This document shows positions 35,951 through 44,100 of a stretch of DNA of 64,000 nt, in pieces (the stretch's first letter is position 1; every line of letters begins with the position of its first letter). This stretch comes from Candidatus Omnitrophota bacterium (GTDB taxonomy: Bacteria; Omnitrophota; Omnitrophia; Omnitrophales; JACROU01), in the NCBI GenBank assembly GCA_029261035.1, contig JAJDCD010000010.1:124001-188000 (forward strand), read 5' to 3'. Made by a program: the position numbers and the translations under genes. The notes below the pieces were generated by a model. The model worked only from the letters and a program-made list of their open reading frames with translations, had not been told where the DNA came from and searched no databases.

Positions 35951-36742
35951 TTATACGGGAGTTGAAATCCCACCGTCTTTACGAATTCTCCAAAAGTGAA
36001 CAGCCATTAAAACTGCTGCAGCCAATGGAATAGCGACACAATGTAATATATAAAATCGAAGTAAAGTAGCAGCGCCCACAAATCGACCGCCTAATAATGC
36101 AAAACGCACATCGTCTCCAGAGTGAACCAAGCTCACTCCAGCAATATTTAAGAAAGAGGCTCCAGGTCCTTCATGCCCCAAGAATGGCGTTGCTCTCGCC
36201 ATATTAGATCCAACAGTAATAGCCCAAATAGCCAATTGGTCCCAAGGCAATAAGTACCCCGTAAAACTTAAAAGAAGGGTCAGAACTAATAAAATAACAC
36301 CAATATTCCAATTAAACTCGCGTGGCGGTTTATAAGAACCTGTCATAAAAACACGAAACATATGAAGCCAAACAGCAATAACCATCGCATGAGCACCCCA
36401 ACGATGAATTTCTCTCATAATACCTAAAGGAACATGATCCCTTAAAGCCATAATATCGCTAAACGCATACTCTGCTGTTGGACGATAATAAAACATCAAC
36501 AAAACACCTGTAATCACTTCCACAAGAAAAATAAAAAAAGCCAAGCCACCCATACACCAGGTATAGCTGATTCGGATTCCCGACTTACGTGCGGTAACGG
36601 GATGAAGATGGAGGAAAACATTCGACAAAATTACAAGCGAACGATTTCTCTTATCCGTAGGCTTTCCATGACGAAAAATAGATTTCCAAATTTGAGATTG
36701 TCTAAAATTTTCCCACAAAGATTTTTTCGGTGCTGTTGCCAT
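35951..36742 (-). CDS. petB: Cytochrome b6-type N-terminal subunit
   Basis: 263 residues with four core helices. The four b-heme histidines are visible: HRWGAHAMVIAVWLHMFRV (helix B) and RFYILHCVAIPLAAAVLMAVH (helix D). The GYLLPWDQLAIWA segment and the GxxHEGPG loop belong to the quinol site region. Carries two b hemes and transfers electrons across the membrane in the Q cycle. It begins 1 bp after the Rieske stop codon (36744), so translation is coupled. The petB name is by analogy with b6f complexes and does not imply photosynthesis. Confidence 0.9.
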   Translation of the reverse strand: MATAPKKSLWENFRQSQIWKSIFRHGKPTDKRNRSLVILSNVFLHLHPVTARKSGIRISYTWCMGGLAFFIFLVEVITGVLLMFYYRPTAEYAFSDIMALRDHVPLGIMREIHRWGAHAMVIAVWLHMFRVFMTGSYKPPREFNWNIGVILLVLTLLLSFTGYLLPWDQLAIWAITVGSNMARATPFLGHEGPGASFLNIAGVSLVHSGDDVRFALLGGRFVGAATLLRFYILHCVAIPLAAAVLMAVHFWRIRKDGGISTPV

Positions 36743-36743
36743 A

Positions 36744-37391
36744 TTAAACCTTCAGAATGGATTGAGGATCTTTCCATTCCCCTTTCTCTTGTTGATATAT
36801 TTTTCCTTTATCTACTAGAACTTGTCCATCATCAGCCAAACTAATACGGTACCGTTCTAACGGTCTTGGGGCTGGACCTTCAAAGTTAATACCCGTTTTA
36901 TAAAAACCACTCCCATGACAAGGACACTTAAACTTTTCTTCTCCTGGCAACCAAGTAGGAGTACACCCTAAATGAGTGCATACCGTAGACAATGCATAAA
37001 TACCTTCTGGTGAACGAACCATCCACACACCAAATTTATTTTTGAAACGCTCATCAACTTGTCCGATTTGAAACTCAGATGGAATACCTGCTTTAAAGGT
37101 CATTGGCGGTTCAAATAAAACATTGGGAAAGAAAAAACGTAAAACTGAAGTTAAAAAACCGGCCATTGCTGCAGAAAAACCAATCCAACCAATTGCAAAC
37201 CATGAAATAAATTTTCTTCTAGATACTCCAGGTTGTTGGGGTGGAGATGTTTTTTGAGCAGCCGAACTCACGGCAGGCTTAGCTGCAGGAGCTGGAGTTA
37301 CAGGCTTGGTTTCCTCAGACGGTTTAGGTTGAGATTCGGAAGCAGGTTGTTTTTGCTCCTCTGGTTTTTCTGGTTGTTTTTCGTCAGTCAT
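36744..37391 (-). CDS. petC: Rieske iron-sulfur protein
   Basis: 215 residues. Unusual N-terminal 65-residue cytoplasmic extension rich in Pro, Lys, Ala and Gln (KQPEKPEEQKQPASESQPKP region). A single transmembrane anchor follows (FAIGWIGFSAAMAGFLTSVL), preceded by a SRRKF sequence resembling a Tat signal core. The Rieske domain has both cluster motifs: CTHLGCTPTW and CPCHGSGF, each supplying one Cys and one His. The head accepts electrons from quinol and passes them to the cytochrome c. Its cytosolic tail is much longer than usual. Upstream promoter at 37457-37484. Confidence 0.93.
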   Translation of the reverse strand: MTDEKQPEKPEEQKQPASESQPKPSEETKPVTPAPAAKPAVSSAAQKTSPPQQPGVSRRKFISWFAIGWIGFSAAMAGFLTSVLRFFFPNVLFEPPMTFKAGIPSEFQIGQVDERFKNKFGVWMVRSPEGIYALSTVCTHLGCTPTWLPGEEKFKCPCHGSGFYKTGINFEGPAPRPLERYRISLADDGQVLVDKGKIYQQEKGEWKDPQSILKV

Positions 37392-37456
37392 AAACTCGAT
37401 CCAAGGTTAAGTACGGAACTCAATATAAGGGTCAAATGCCCATTAAAAAAACGTCT

Positions 37457-37484
37457 ATTTTATTCGAACTGCTTGATTTCTCAA
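37457..37484 (-). promoter_or_regulatory. Putative promoter ahead of the Rieske gene
   Basis: Minus strand TTGAGA (37479-37484), a 16-bp spacer and TAAAAT (37457-37462), about 65 bp before the ATG at 37391. The 143-bp gap here is the largest inside the bc operon, so an internal promoter is plausible. Confidence 0.4.
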
Positions 37485-37534
37485 GAGAAAAATTACAGTA
37501 GGGGCTACAAACCCTATTATATCGTTAAACTTTA

Positions 37535-38401
37535 TTAAAATTCATGGGTTAATACCAGAATTGCGGCCTGCCTTACCTTCAAACTAGGGTCTTTTTCGGA
37601 TAAGGTTTCAATCTGAGTTTGAAGCTCTGTCACTCTAAGATTCGCTACTCCCTGAAGAGCACTCAGAATAATAACCTCTTTTTCATTGTCATTTAACTTT
37701 GGGAAAGTATCTAAATAAGCTCGATCTAACAATCTTTCTAAAATAAAAACACCGCTACCATCCTTTAATTGCGATAATGAAAGAGCTGCATTCCAAGCAA
37801 CATCAGGTTCTGTATCTCCCAACAAAGGTTTCAAATCTGAGACAACCGAAGTGTCCCTAAAAGTCCCCATAGCAAATGCCGCAATTTTTCTTACGGGAGC
37901 GCGAGAATCTTTCAACAAGGGAAGAACTGAATCTTTAGCCCGAGGGTCTTCCAAAACAGATAAGGCCCAGACACTATAAATCACCGTATCTTCTTCAGCA
38001 TCACTCAAACTCTCAATCAACACGGGCACCGACTCCGACTGCTTTAAATAACCTAATGCCAGCGCTAAATAATTTCTTACTCGAAGATCGTATCGAGCAC
38101 GATTTTTAAACATCGGAATAATTTCTCGGGTGAGTTCTTTTTGTAACTGAGGGTCTGCTTTATCTTCAGTTACTAAAAGCCCTGCCATACTATAAGCCGC
38201 TTGCCATTTCTTATTATCACTTCCCGTTTTAATTTCGACTAAATAGTCTTGAACTGTTTTCGTTTTGAATGTAATAAACCCAAAAGCGTAAAACATCCCT
38301 ACAGAAATGGTGACAATTAACAATGGAATTAAAAAAAGACGCATTACCGAGTTATAAGGTGAGTCTTGTTGTTCATCAACTTGATTTTGTTCTTCGCTCA
38401 T
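37535..38401 (-). CDS. Membrane-anchored HEAT-repeat protein of the bc operon
   Basis: 288 residues. N-terminal transmembrane helix (LFLIPLLIVTISVGMFYAFG), then alpha-helical HEAT/armadillo-type repeats (PQLQKELTREIIPMFKNRA, VPVLIESLSDAEEDTVIYSV, SVLPLLKDSRAPVRKIAAFA, DLKPLLGDTEPDVAWNAALS). Proteins of this kind are seen next to bc-complex genes in other bacteria and may help assemble or stabilise the complex. It lies directly upstream of the Rieske gene and 11 bp after the half-size TauE gene. No catalytic motif visible. Confidence 0.8.
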   Translation of the reverse strand: MSEEQNQVDEQQDSPYNSVMRLFLIPLLIVTISVGMFYAFGFITFKTKTVQDYLVEIKTGSDNKKWQAAYSMAGLLVTEDKADPQLQKELTREIIPMFKNRARYDLRVRNYLALALGYLKQSESVPVLIESLSDAEEDTVIYSVWALSVLEDPRAKDSVLPLLKDSRAPVRKIAAFAMGTFRDTSVVSDLKPLLGDTEPDVAWNAALSLSQLKDGSGVFILERLLDRAYLDTFPKLNDNEKEVIILSALQGVANLRVTELQTQIETLSEKDPSLKVRQAAILVLTHEF

Positions 38402-38412
38402 ACTTCTTTCCT

Positions 38413-38766
38413 TTATTTAAAAAATAACTGGATTGAAATAACTAATAAAAATACGGAAAATACTTTCTGTAAAACATAAGAGGGCAAAGCGACATTCATC
38501 CGAACCCCAATAAAACTACCCAAAACACAAAAAACAGCAACAACGGCTGCGATTTTCCAGTTCACCTGTCCTGAATTCGCGTGGTTGAGCGCTCCAAATA
38601 AAGCCGTAGGGATAATCACTGCCAAAGAAGTTCCTGTAGCCACATGAATATCCATCTTCAACAAATATAAAAACAAAGGAACTAAAACAGTTCCTCCCCC
38701 AACTCCAAACAAACCACTTAAAATCCCTGCCAACAAACCTATCCCTAAGATCAAGCCCCAATTCAT
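38413..38766 (-). CDS. Half-size TauE/SafE (DUF81) membrane protein
   Basis: 117 residues, about half of a typical TauE/SafE exporter (about 250). Contains a single repeat with the signature GLLAGILSGLFGVGGGTVLV, a following ATGTSLAVIIPTALFGALNH, and two further helices ending LQKVFSVFLLVISIQLFF. Half-length members are known and are expected to dimerise to make the eight-helix pore. ATG 38766 with GGAG five bases upstream was preferred over the GTG at 38772. Family substrates are sulfite, sulfonates or other organic anions; the substrate is not known here. Its position in the bc operon is unexplained. Confidence 0.85.
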   Translation of the reverse strand: MNWGLILGIGLLAGILSGLFGVGGGTVLVPLFLYLLKMDIHVATGTSLAVIIPTALFGALNHANSGQVNWKIAAVVAVFCVLGSFIGVRMNVALPSYVLQKVFSVFLLVISIQLFFK

Positions 38767-38783
38767 AAACACTCCATTGGTTT

Positions 38784-39194
38784 TTAAGTTCGTTCGTCTA
38801 ACTCCTGATTTACAAGCAGATCAACAATCTGAATTTTAGGATGTGTACGAGGGACATGATTATAGCTTACTTTTTCTAACTGTTGTTCCACCTGCTTCAC
38901 TTTTAGATACATTTGCTTCATCTTGGGATCTTTAACTCGATATTGACCTAAAAGTTGTTTGATCACTAATTCACTATCGCAAAAAGCATCCACTTCTTTC
39001 GCTTCTGCCTGCACCGCAAGTTCTAACGCCTTAAGCACGCCATTATACTCAGCAACGTTATTCGTCGTCTCCCCTAAGTATGCACGGTACTCCGTAAGAA
39101 TCGCTCCTTTAGCATCGACTAAGATAACACCATAGGCCGCCGGCCCTGGATTACCACGAGCCCCACCATCGGAATAAACAGAAATCGCACTCAT
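38784..39194 (-). CDS. Ribonuclease HI-like protein
   Basis: 136 residues from ATG 39194; the upstream in-frame extension to 39272 lacks homology to the family. RNase H fold with SVYSDGGARGNPGPAAYGVI (first catalytic Asp), NNVAEYNGVLKALE (Glu), VDAFCDSELVIKQL (second Asp) and a C-terminal IVDLLVNQEL with the last Asp. Resembles the short RNase HI family without a hybrid-binding N-terminal domain. Degrades RNA of RNA/DNA hybrids. First gene of the bc-complex strand block; the link to it is probably only co-transcription. Confidence 0.85.
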   Translation of the reverse strand: MSAISVYSDGGARGNPGPAAYGVILVDAKGAILTEYRAYLGETTNNVAEYNGVLKALELAVQAEAKEVDAFCDSELVIKQLLGQYRVKDPKMKQMYLKVKQVEQQLEKVSYNHVPRTHPKIQIVDLLVNQELDERT

Positions 39195-39286
39195 TCCATA
39201 CTCTCTTATCGTTTTAAGTCTATTAATTGATCTTGAAGTCAATAATAATAAAGGAAGCCCTTGAAAGGTCAAGGGATAAGTTCATA

Positions 39287-39330
39287 AATAAAAAAAGAGG
39301 CACACCTTACAACATAAAAGGTATGCCTCT
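39287..39330 (-). terminator. Terminator of the small membrane protein operon
   Basis: AGAGGCACACCTT (39296-39308) pairs with AAGGTATGCCTCT (39318-39330) with one mismatch; on the minus strand the stem is followed by T6 then ATTTAT. Lies 84 bp after the second small gene. Confidence 0.8.
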
Positions 39331-39413
39331 TGTCTTGATAGGGCTTTTCAGTTAAAAACGATTAAACGCTCCCTCTCGGGTCATTATGCGTTTTTGCCCT
39401 TTTAAATGACTCT

Positions 39414-39557
39414 CTATTTTGCATGGATATATCGGATTACGAATACAATAGTTGCCAATACAAACAAAGGCAAATAAACAGAAAGCTTATCCATGTACCA
39501 TAATCCAATAGTAATCCCCAAAAAGAGTCCTGTCAGAAGATGATAATCATACTTCAT
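39414..39557 (-). CDS. Small 47-residue membrane protein, copy B
   Basis: 47 residues, read by hand codon by codon: ATG 39557 to TAG 39414. GGGGGGTGAG stands about 6 bases before the ATG, a very strong Shine-Dalgarno. Two hydrophobic segments are separated by a short polar turn: LLTGLFLGITIGLWYMD, then SVYLPLFVLATIVFVIRYIH, ending in AK. It is a clear paralogue of the gene at 39608-39751, of identical length and with the shared pattern GxFLGxxxxLWY, YLPLF, IRYIxAK. No known family recognised; not a toxin family I can name. Part of a two-gene operon with its own promoter and terminator, divergent from an XRE regulator. Confidence 0.8.
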   Translation of the reverse strand: MKYDYHLLTGLFLGITIGLWYMDKLSVYLPLFVLATIVFVIRYIHAK

Positions 39558-39607
39558 GTTCTCACCCCCCCATCCAAAATTTAGTAGAGCTGATCCTTCA
39601 GCCCCTC

Positions 39608-39751
39608 TTATTTAGCTGTTATATATCTAATCAATAGGACAACAGCTCCTATAATAAACAAGGGTAAATAAGGTGTTAACTGAGCTCCATACCACAGAGC
39701 TACCACCACCCCTAGGAACATGCCCATAATTAGGCTGTGGTCTAAATGCAT
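39608..39751 (-). CDS. Small 47-residue membrane protein, copy A
   Basis: 47 residues, ATG 39751 to TAA 39608, preceded by AGGGGGTGAG. Pattern: HSLIMGMFLGVVVALWYGAQ, then TPYLPLFIIGAVVLLIRYIT, AK. First gene of the small operon; its paralogue follows 50 bp downstream. Basic Arg and Lys near the end would lie on the cytoplasmic side, giving a helical hairpin with both termini inside. An in-frame GTG four codons upstream is possible but overlaps the ribosome site. Similarity with copy B plus two good ribosome sites make chance ORFs unlikely. Confidence 0.8.
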   Translation of the reverse strand: MHLDHSLIMGMFLGVVVALWYGAQLTPYLPLFIIGAVVLLIRYITAK

Positions 39752-39793
39752 ATCGCTCACCCCCTATTCTTTACTTTTCTTTCCTACACAAAA

Positions 39794-39888
39794 AGATTAG
39801 CACTATATTGACACATTGTCAAAATAGCATAACTTTATAGGATTATATTCGTTTAAAATTGACATATAGTCATGTTTCTAGTTATACT
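39794..39888. promoter_or_regulatory. Divergent promoters with palindromic operators
   Basis: Minus promoter for the small genes: TTGACA (39817-39822), 17 bp, TAATCT (39794-39799). Plus promoter for the XRE gene: TTGACA (39859-39864), 18 bp, TATACT (39883-39888). The palindromes TTGACACATTGTCAA (39808-39822) and TGACATATAGTCA (39860-39872) each cover a -35 box and share TGAC/GTCA half-sites, so one regulator, most likely the XRE protein, could control both directions. Confidence 0.65.
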
Positions 39889-39972
39889 TAGTTTAGAAGT
39901 GAAAAAACAGTGAAGTATCTGTAAGCCATTTATTTAAAAAGAGTTATATCTTATTTAGAAGAGAGAGAAATA

Positions 39973-40281
39973 ATGAATATTGGAAAACAAATCAGAGCAA
40001 TTCGGCAGAAGAAGAGAATGACTCAAAAAAAACTAGCAGAACTCATTGGAAGAGAAGGCAGTTTTGTGAGTCATATTGAAAGAAACTCCCGGAATGTCTC
40101 TGTCAGACTCCTCAGCCAAATTGCACAAGCTCTAGAAACGGCCCCTATGGAATTTTTCATTACTGGAAAAGATGATTATGAGAAAAGTATAGAAAAGATG
40201 AGCACGCTCAATGAAGAAAGCCTACATAAACTAAATGATTATATCGACTTTCTTCATCTCACTCAAAATAAAGAGAATTAA
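39973..40281 (+). CDS. XRE-family helix-turn-helix regulator
   Basis: 102 residues. N-terminal HTH_3 domain: MNIGKQIRAIRQKKRMTQKK, LAELIGREGSFVSHIERNSR (recognition helix), VSVRLLSQIAQALETAPMEFF. A 35-residue C-terminal helical tail (SIEKMSTLNEESLHKLNDYI) could mediate oligomerisation, as in SinR-like regulators. AGAGAGA lies 4 bases before the ATG. Divergent from the two small membrane protein genes, with palindromes in the shared control region, which suggests it represses itself and them. Followed by a GTGACAGTCAC repeat that forms its terminator. Confidence 0.9.
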   Translation: MNIGKQIRAIRQKKRMTQKKLAELIGREGSFVSHIERNSRNVSVRLLSQIAQALETAPMEFFITGKDDYEKSIEKMSTLNEESLHKLNDYIDFLHLTQNKEN

Positions 40282-40287
40282 TTTGAA

Positions 40288-40396
40288 GCTGAGTGACAGT
40301 CACATTGCTCTGCGTTTCACGCAGGCATTTGACAGTCACTTTAAAGTTGAGTGAAAAAAGGGTGACTGTCACTTTACGTGACTGTCACCCTTTTTT
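40288..40396. terminator. GTGACAGTCAC repeat cluster forming a bidirectional terminator
   Basis: Four copies of GTGACWGTCAC or TTGACAGTCAC in about 110 bp. The last two build a 19-bp near-perfect hairpin, AAAAAAGGGTGACTGTCAC (40354-40372) with GTGACTGTCACCCTTTTTT (40378-40396), with T6 on the plus strand and on the minus strand. It ends the XRE gene and overlaps the end of cysE. Confidence 0.8.
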
Positions 40397-41040
40397 ACCT
40401 TCTTCTTAGCCAACGCTTGCTCAATCACGTCAATTTCTTTTTGAAGAAAAACGATGCGTTCTCTCAGCTCTTCAACAGGATCTGGTAAATCACAATGATC
40501 TAGAGGCTCTACTTTATTTCCATCACGACGCACAACTTCACCAGGCACTCCAACGACGGTGCAACTTTCTGGCACGGGATGAATCACAACAGAACCAGCA
40601 CCTACTTTAGAGTGACTCCCAACAGTAATATTTCCCAAAACTTTAGCCCCAGCACCCACAACAACATTATCTCCTAATGTAGGATGCCGTTTCCCGCGAT
40701 CTTTTCCAGTTCCACCTAAAGTAACTCCTTGATACAAGGTCACATCATTTCCAATCTCAGCCGTTTCCCCGATCACAACACCCATTCCATGATCGATAAA
40801 AAACCCGCTGCCAATCTTTGCTCCAGGATGAATCTCAACACCCGTTAAGAAACGAGCCATCTGAGAAATTAAACGTGGAATCACAGGAATCTTAATCACG
40901 TGAAGTAAGTGTGCCAATCGGTAATAAAGAATCGCGTGAAAACCCGAATTAGACAAAATTGCTTCAAGCCATCCGAACAGAGTCTTAGCCGCAGGGTCAC
41001 GATCAAATATTGCTTTGTAATCTCTAAAAATTGCTTTCAT
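40369..41040 (-). CDS. cysE: Serine O-acetyltransferase
   Basis: 223 residues. N-terminal helical part (DRDPAAKTLFGWLEAILSNS, FHAILYYRLAHLL) and a left-handed beta-helix acyltransferase domain with IDHGMGVVIGETAEIGNDVT (catalytic His and Asp), LYQGVTLGGTGKDRGKRHPT (acetyl-CoA loop) and VVIHPVPESCTVVGVPGEVV. Makes O-acetylserine for cysteine synthesis; shorter N-terminus than the E. coli enzyme, like other bacterial short CysE. The final residues (KKGDSHVK) are encoded inside the palindromic repeat at 40354-40396, so the natural C-terminus seems to have been extended or replaced by the repeat. Monocistronic. Confidence 0.93.
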   Translation of the reverse strand: MKAIFRDYKAIFDRDPAAKTLFGWLEAILSNSGFHAILYYRLAHLLHVIKIPVIPRLISQMARFLTGVEIHPGAKIGSGFFIDHGMGVVIGETAEIGNDVTLYQGVTLGGTGKDRGKRHPTLGDNVVVGAGAKVLGNITVGSHSKVGAGSVVIHPVPESCTVVGVPGEVVRRDGNKVEPLDHCDLPDPVEELRERIVFLQKEIDVIEQALAKKKVKKGDSHVK

Positions 41041-41116
41041 AAATAAACACCTAAACCTCTATTTAAAATTTAATAAAAAAGGGAATCTATTATGGCTCTA
41101 GCACGAGAAATGTCAA

Positions 41117-41152
41117 GAAATAGAAAAGGCCTGAGCTCTAGAGCTCAGGCCT
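41117..41152 (-). terminator. Terminator of the 2291-residue fusion gene
   Basis: AGGCCTGAGCTC (41127-41138), TA, GAGCTCAGGCCT (41141-41152): a perfect 12-bp stem, followed on the minus strand by TTTTCTATTTC. It lies 28 bp after the stop codon at 41181. Confidence 0.85.
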
Positions 41153-41180
41153 GAAACCATCTAATCTTCCGTACTGTATC

Positions 41181-44100
41181 TTACGCCGAAATAAGAATGC
41201 GAAGCTGTGCATGTATCTCAGTAACCCATCGAGCCACCATATCATTCAAGAAACTATCCCGCATATGGAATATAGAATCAATTTGATCGAGCTTGTCTGG
41301 ATGCGGATTCGTAATCGGTGTTGCTAAGAAATCAAGCCCAATATCAATAGCGGCAATTCTAGCAACCAAACGATTCTCATCTCGAACAGAGTCGAGACTG
41401 TTCCCTCGGATTACTTGATCTGAAGAAATCTTTCGAACCCCTTTAACAAAAACACCTTCTAAGTCAACCGATGGCGCAACAACAACAACTTGTCCTTTAG
41501 GAAAACGTGCTGTTTGCATCGTAACAAAAAACTCAAGAGCTTCCGCAACTGTTTTACGACCCACTTTTTGAAAAGTGATAAATTTATTTTTTACTTCTGG
41601 ATCCACTTTTAAGTTCTTAAGAACACTAAGAACTCTATCTTTTGTGCTATTATTTGGCACCAAGAAAGCAATATTCTTTTTGTTTGGGCCTCTTAATGCG
41701 AGCGCAACAGGAATTAAAGTTTCTTCTAACACCTTCTCTGAAACATCTCCCAAAGGAAGTACAAGTTGTCCAGGTAAGCTACTGGTACTTTTATTAAAAA
41801 TTCGAAGAGCTGCTGCTTTTGCATCTAATGTAACTGGCGAAATTTCAATACTTGTTGGATCTAACAAAGCAGTTCCTGAAATAGTAACAGACGTTGTGAT
41901 CGAATCGCCCAAGCTACTTGCGACAGCTAAATTTGTTTTCTTAGCAAACAAACTAACCAAACCCTGAATTTGTCTTTTAGCACTAGAATCCTCTATCTCA
42001 ACCTCTTGTATGGCATCTAAATGATATTGCGTAAATTTTGTAGGCGCTTTTGCCAACAAACTTCTAAGAGAAGTTAATAGATGTCGTAAATGTCCCACAC
42101 TTCTAAAATTTTGCAATTCTGTAACAAGTCCATCTACTTTTGCTACTGTAATCTCTTCCGGAGCTAAAGTCTGCCTTGCAGAAGACCCTCTCTCTTTTTT
42201 ATGACGATGATCTCTAAGATGATCATTTCTCCGTCCTAAGCTATCGGCAGTAACCTCTTCTAAAATTTTTGCTACAGCTGATTTAGCTTGAGGAGTTACA
42301 AAAACTTGATTTACACCTAGGCTAGAAGCAGATAAAGGTTTCGCTGAAATAGGTGTAATATCTTCCTCTCCCACAAACATGGTAAAAAATCCGGAGTTTC
42401 TTAAACTTTCTTTTGCACCTGCCAACAACCTGTTTTCTCCACTTTCAATAAGTGGAATTCCTGCCTCTAACATTTGCTTTTTATTACGAGCAAGCAACAT
42501 ATTTCTTGCATCCATAATCACAGGAACTTCAACTCTACGACCACCAATCACAACACTTTTAATAGGTTCCATTATTTGATGCGCTTCCACTAAATCTAAA
42601 TTTTTTATTTCGTCCCAGTCCGTCATGAGCGCTATCAAGTTGCTTCCCTTAATTGCTTGTTTCATCGTTTTCGCAACTTCCACCTTATCGTCAAACTTAA
42701 CAGTAATTAAACGTTTCCATCCCTTTTTAACAATTCCTTCAATTTCTCTTTGGGTTAAATTTAAACTTACTGTATCAACATCCGCATCATATTTATCTTC
42801 ACCCCTACTACCAGACAAAACTTGATTCCGTACTTGTCGCAACAACCCTGATATATCTTTATCTAAAATACTCATATCTTCTTTTAAAATCTGGTACGTA
42901 AAATCAAATACAAAGTTTTGTTGTGCTTCTTCTAAAGGATCATGAAAAGAAACCGTTGCTCCCAAATCCAATAACTCTCGGATCACAACCATCGAACGCG
43001 TTTCACGAACATCGTCTGTATTCGCTTTAAATGCAAGTCCTAAAACACCAATACGAACACCCTCTAATGGGAGATCTGTATTTTCTGCTACATCTCCTAT
43101 CGAAGCTAATGTGCTTTTGATTTTACCCACAACAACCATAGGTGCTCGTCCGTTTGTTGAAATCGCTTTCTCAGCAATTTTAAAATCAACTCCACTTTCT
43201 TTAGCACGATAAAGAGCTTCAGCGGTATCTTTAGGAAAACAAGAGCCTCCATACCCTGCTCCAGCAGCCAAAAATGCTGCATTAGGGTTACGAACATCAT
43301 TTTTCATGATACGAACTACTTCTTGATAAGAAGCTCCAACTTCTTCACTCAGCCAAGCAAGTGCATTTGCAAAAGAGATACTGATAGCCAACCAAACATT
43401 GGCCGAATATTTAATCATAGGCGAACTTTTACGGTCTGTCACAACTACAGGATGCTTGTGCCGTGCCTGCAAAGGAGCCCATAACTCTTGTAATTTTTTT
43501 GATGCGAATTCTGATTCCACACCAAATACATTTCTGTCTGGATTTAAAACATCGTGAACCGCACTCCCTTCTCTTAAGAACTCGGGATTACTTGCGATAT
43601 CAAAATGGCTCCCTTCTTTAAGATCCATTTCAACTAGAACTTCTTTCATTTTATCGAACGCAATTGGAGGTACTGTTGACTTCACAACAATAACTTTCCT
43701 TCTAGGAGTTCTTCTGTCACTACTCCTTAGATTACTTTTAATACCCCAACCAGCAGTTCTTGTTGCTGAAAGTAAATAAGCTAAATTAGCTTCCCCTTTA
43801 TTAGGTCCTTCTTTAATTTCTGGAGTTCCAACTGCAATATAAATAATATTAGCATCATGAATCGCTGCTTCAGCACCACTGCTATAGAACTCCGACTCTT
43901 CCAATGGAGAATGTTGAAAGTGAAGTCGCCCATCATCACGATTCTTTTTTACCAATTCTTCTAATCCAGGCTCCCAAATAGGCAGCCTTACTTCGGGTTG
44001 ATTAAGCCCTTCAATCTTATTTCTATCGATATCCAGAGTCGTAACATCATGACCCAAATCAGACAAAACAGTTCCTGTAATTAATCCCACATAACCCGTT

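Noticed and set aside
39808-39872. Reading the two TTGACA palindromes as only promoter -35 boxes by chance
   Set aside because: Both are symmetric (TTGACACATTGTCAA, TGACATATAGTCA) with shared half-sites in a divergent control region, so an operator role is the better explanation.
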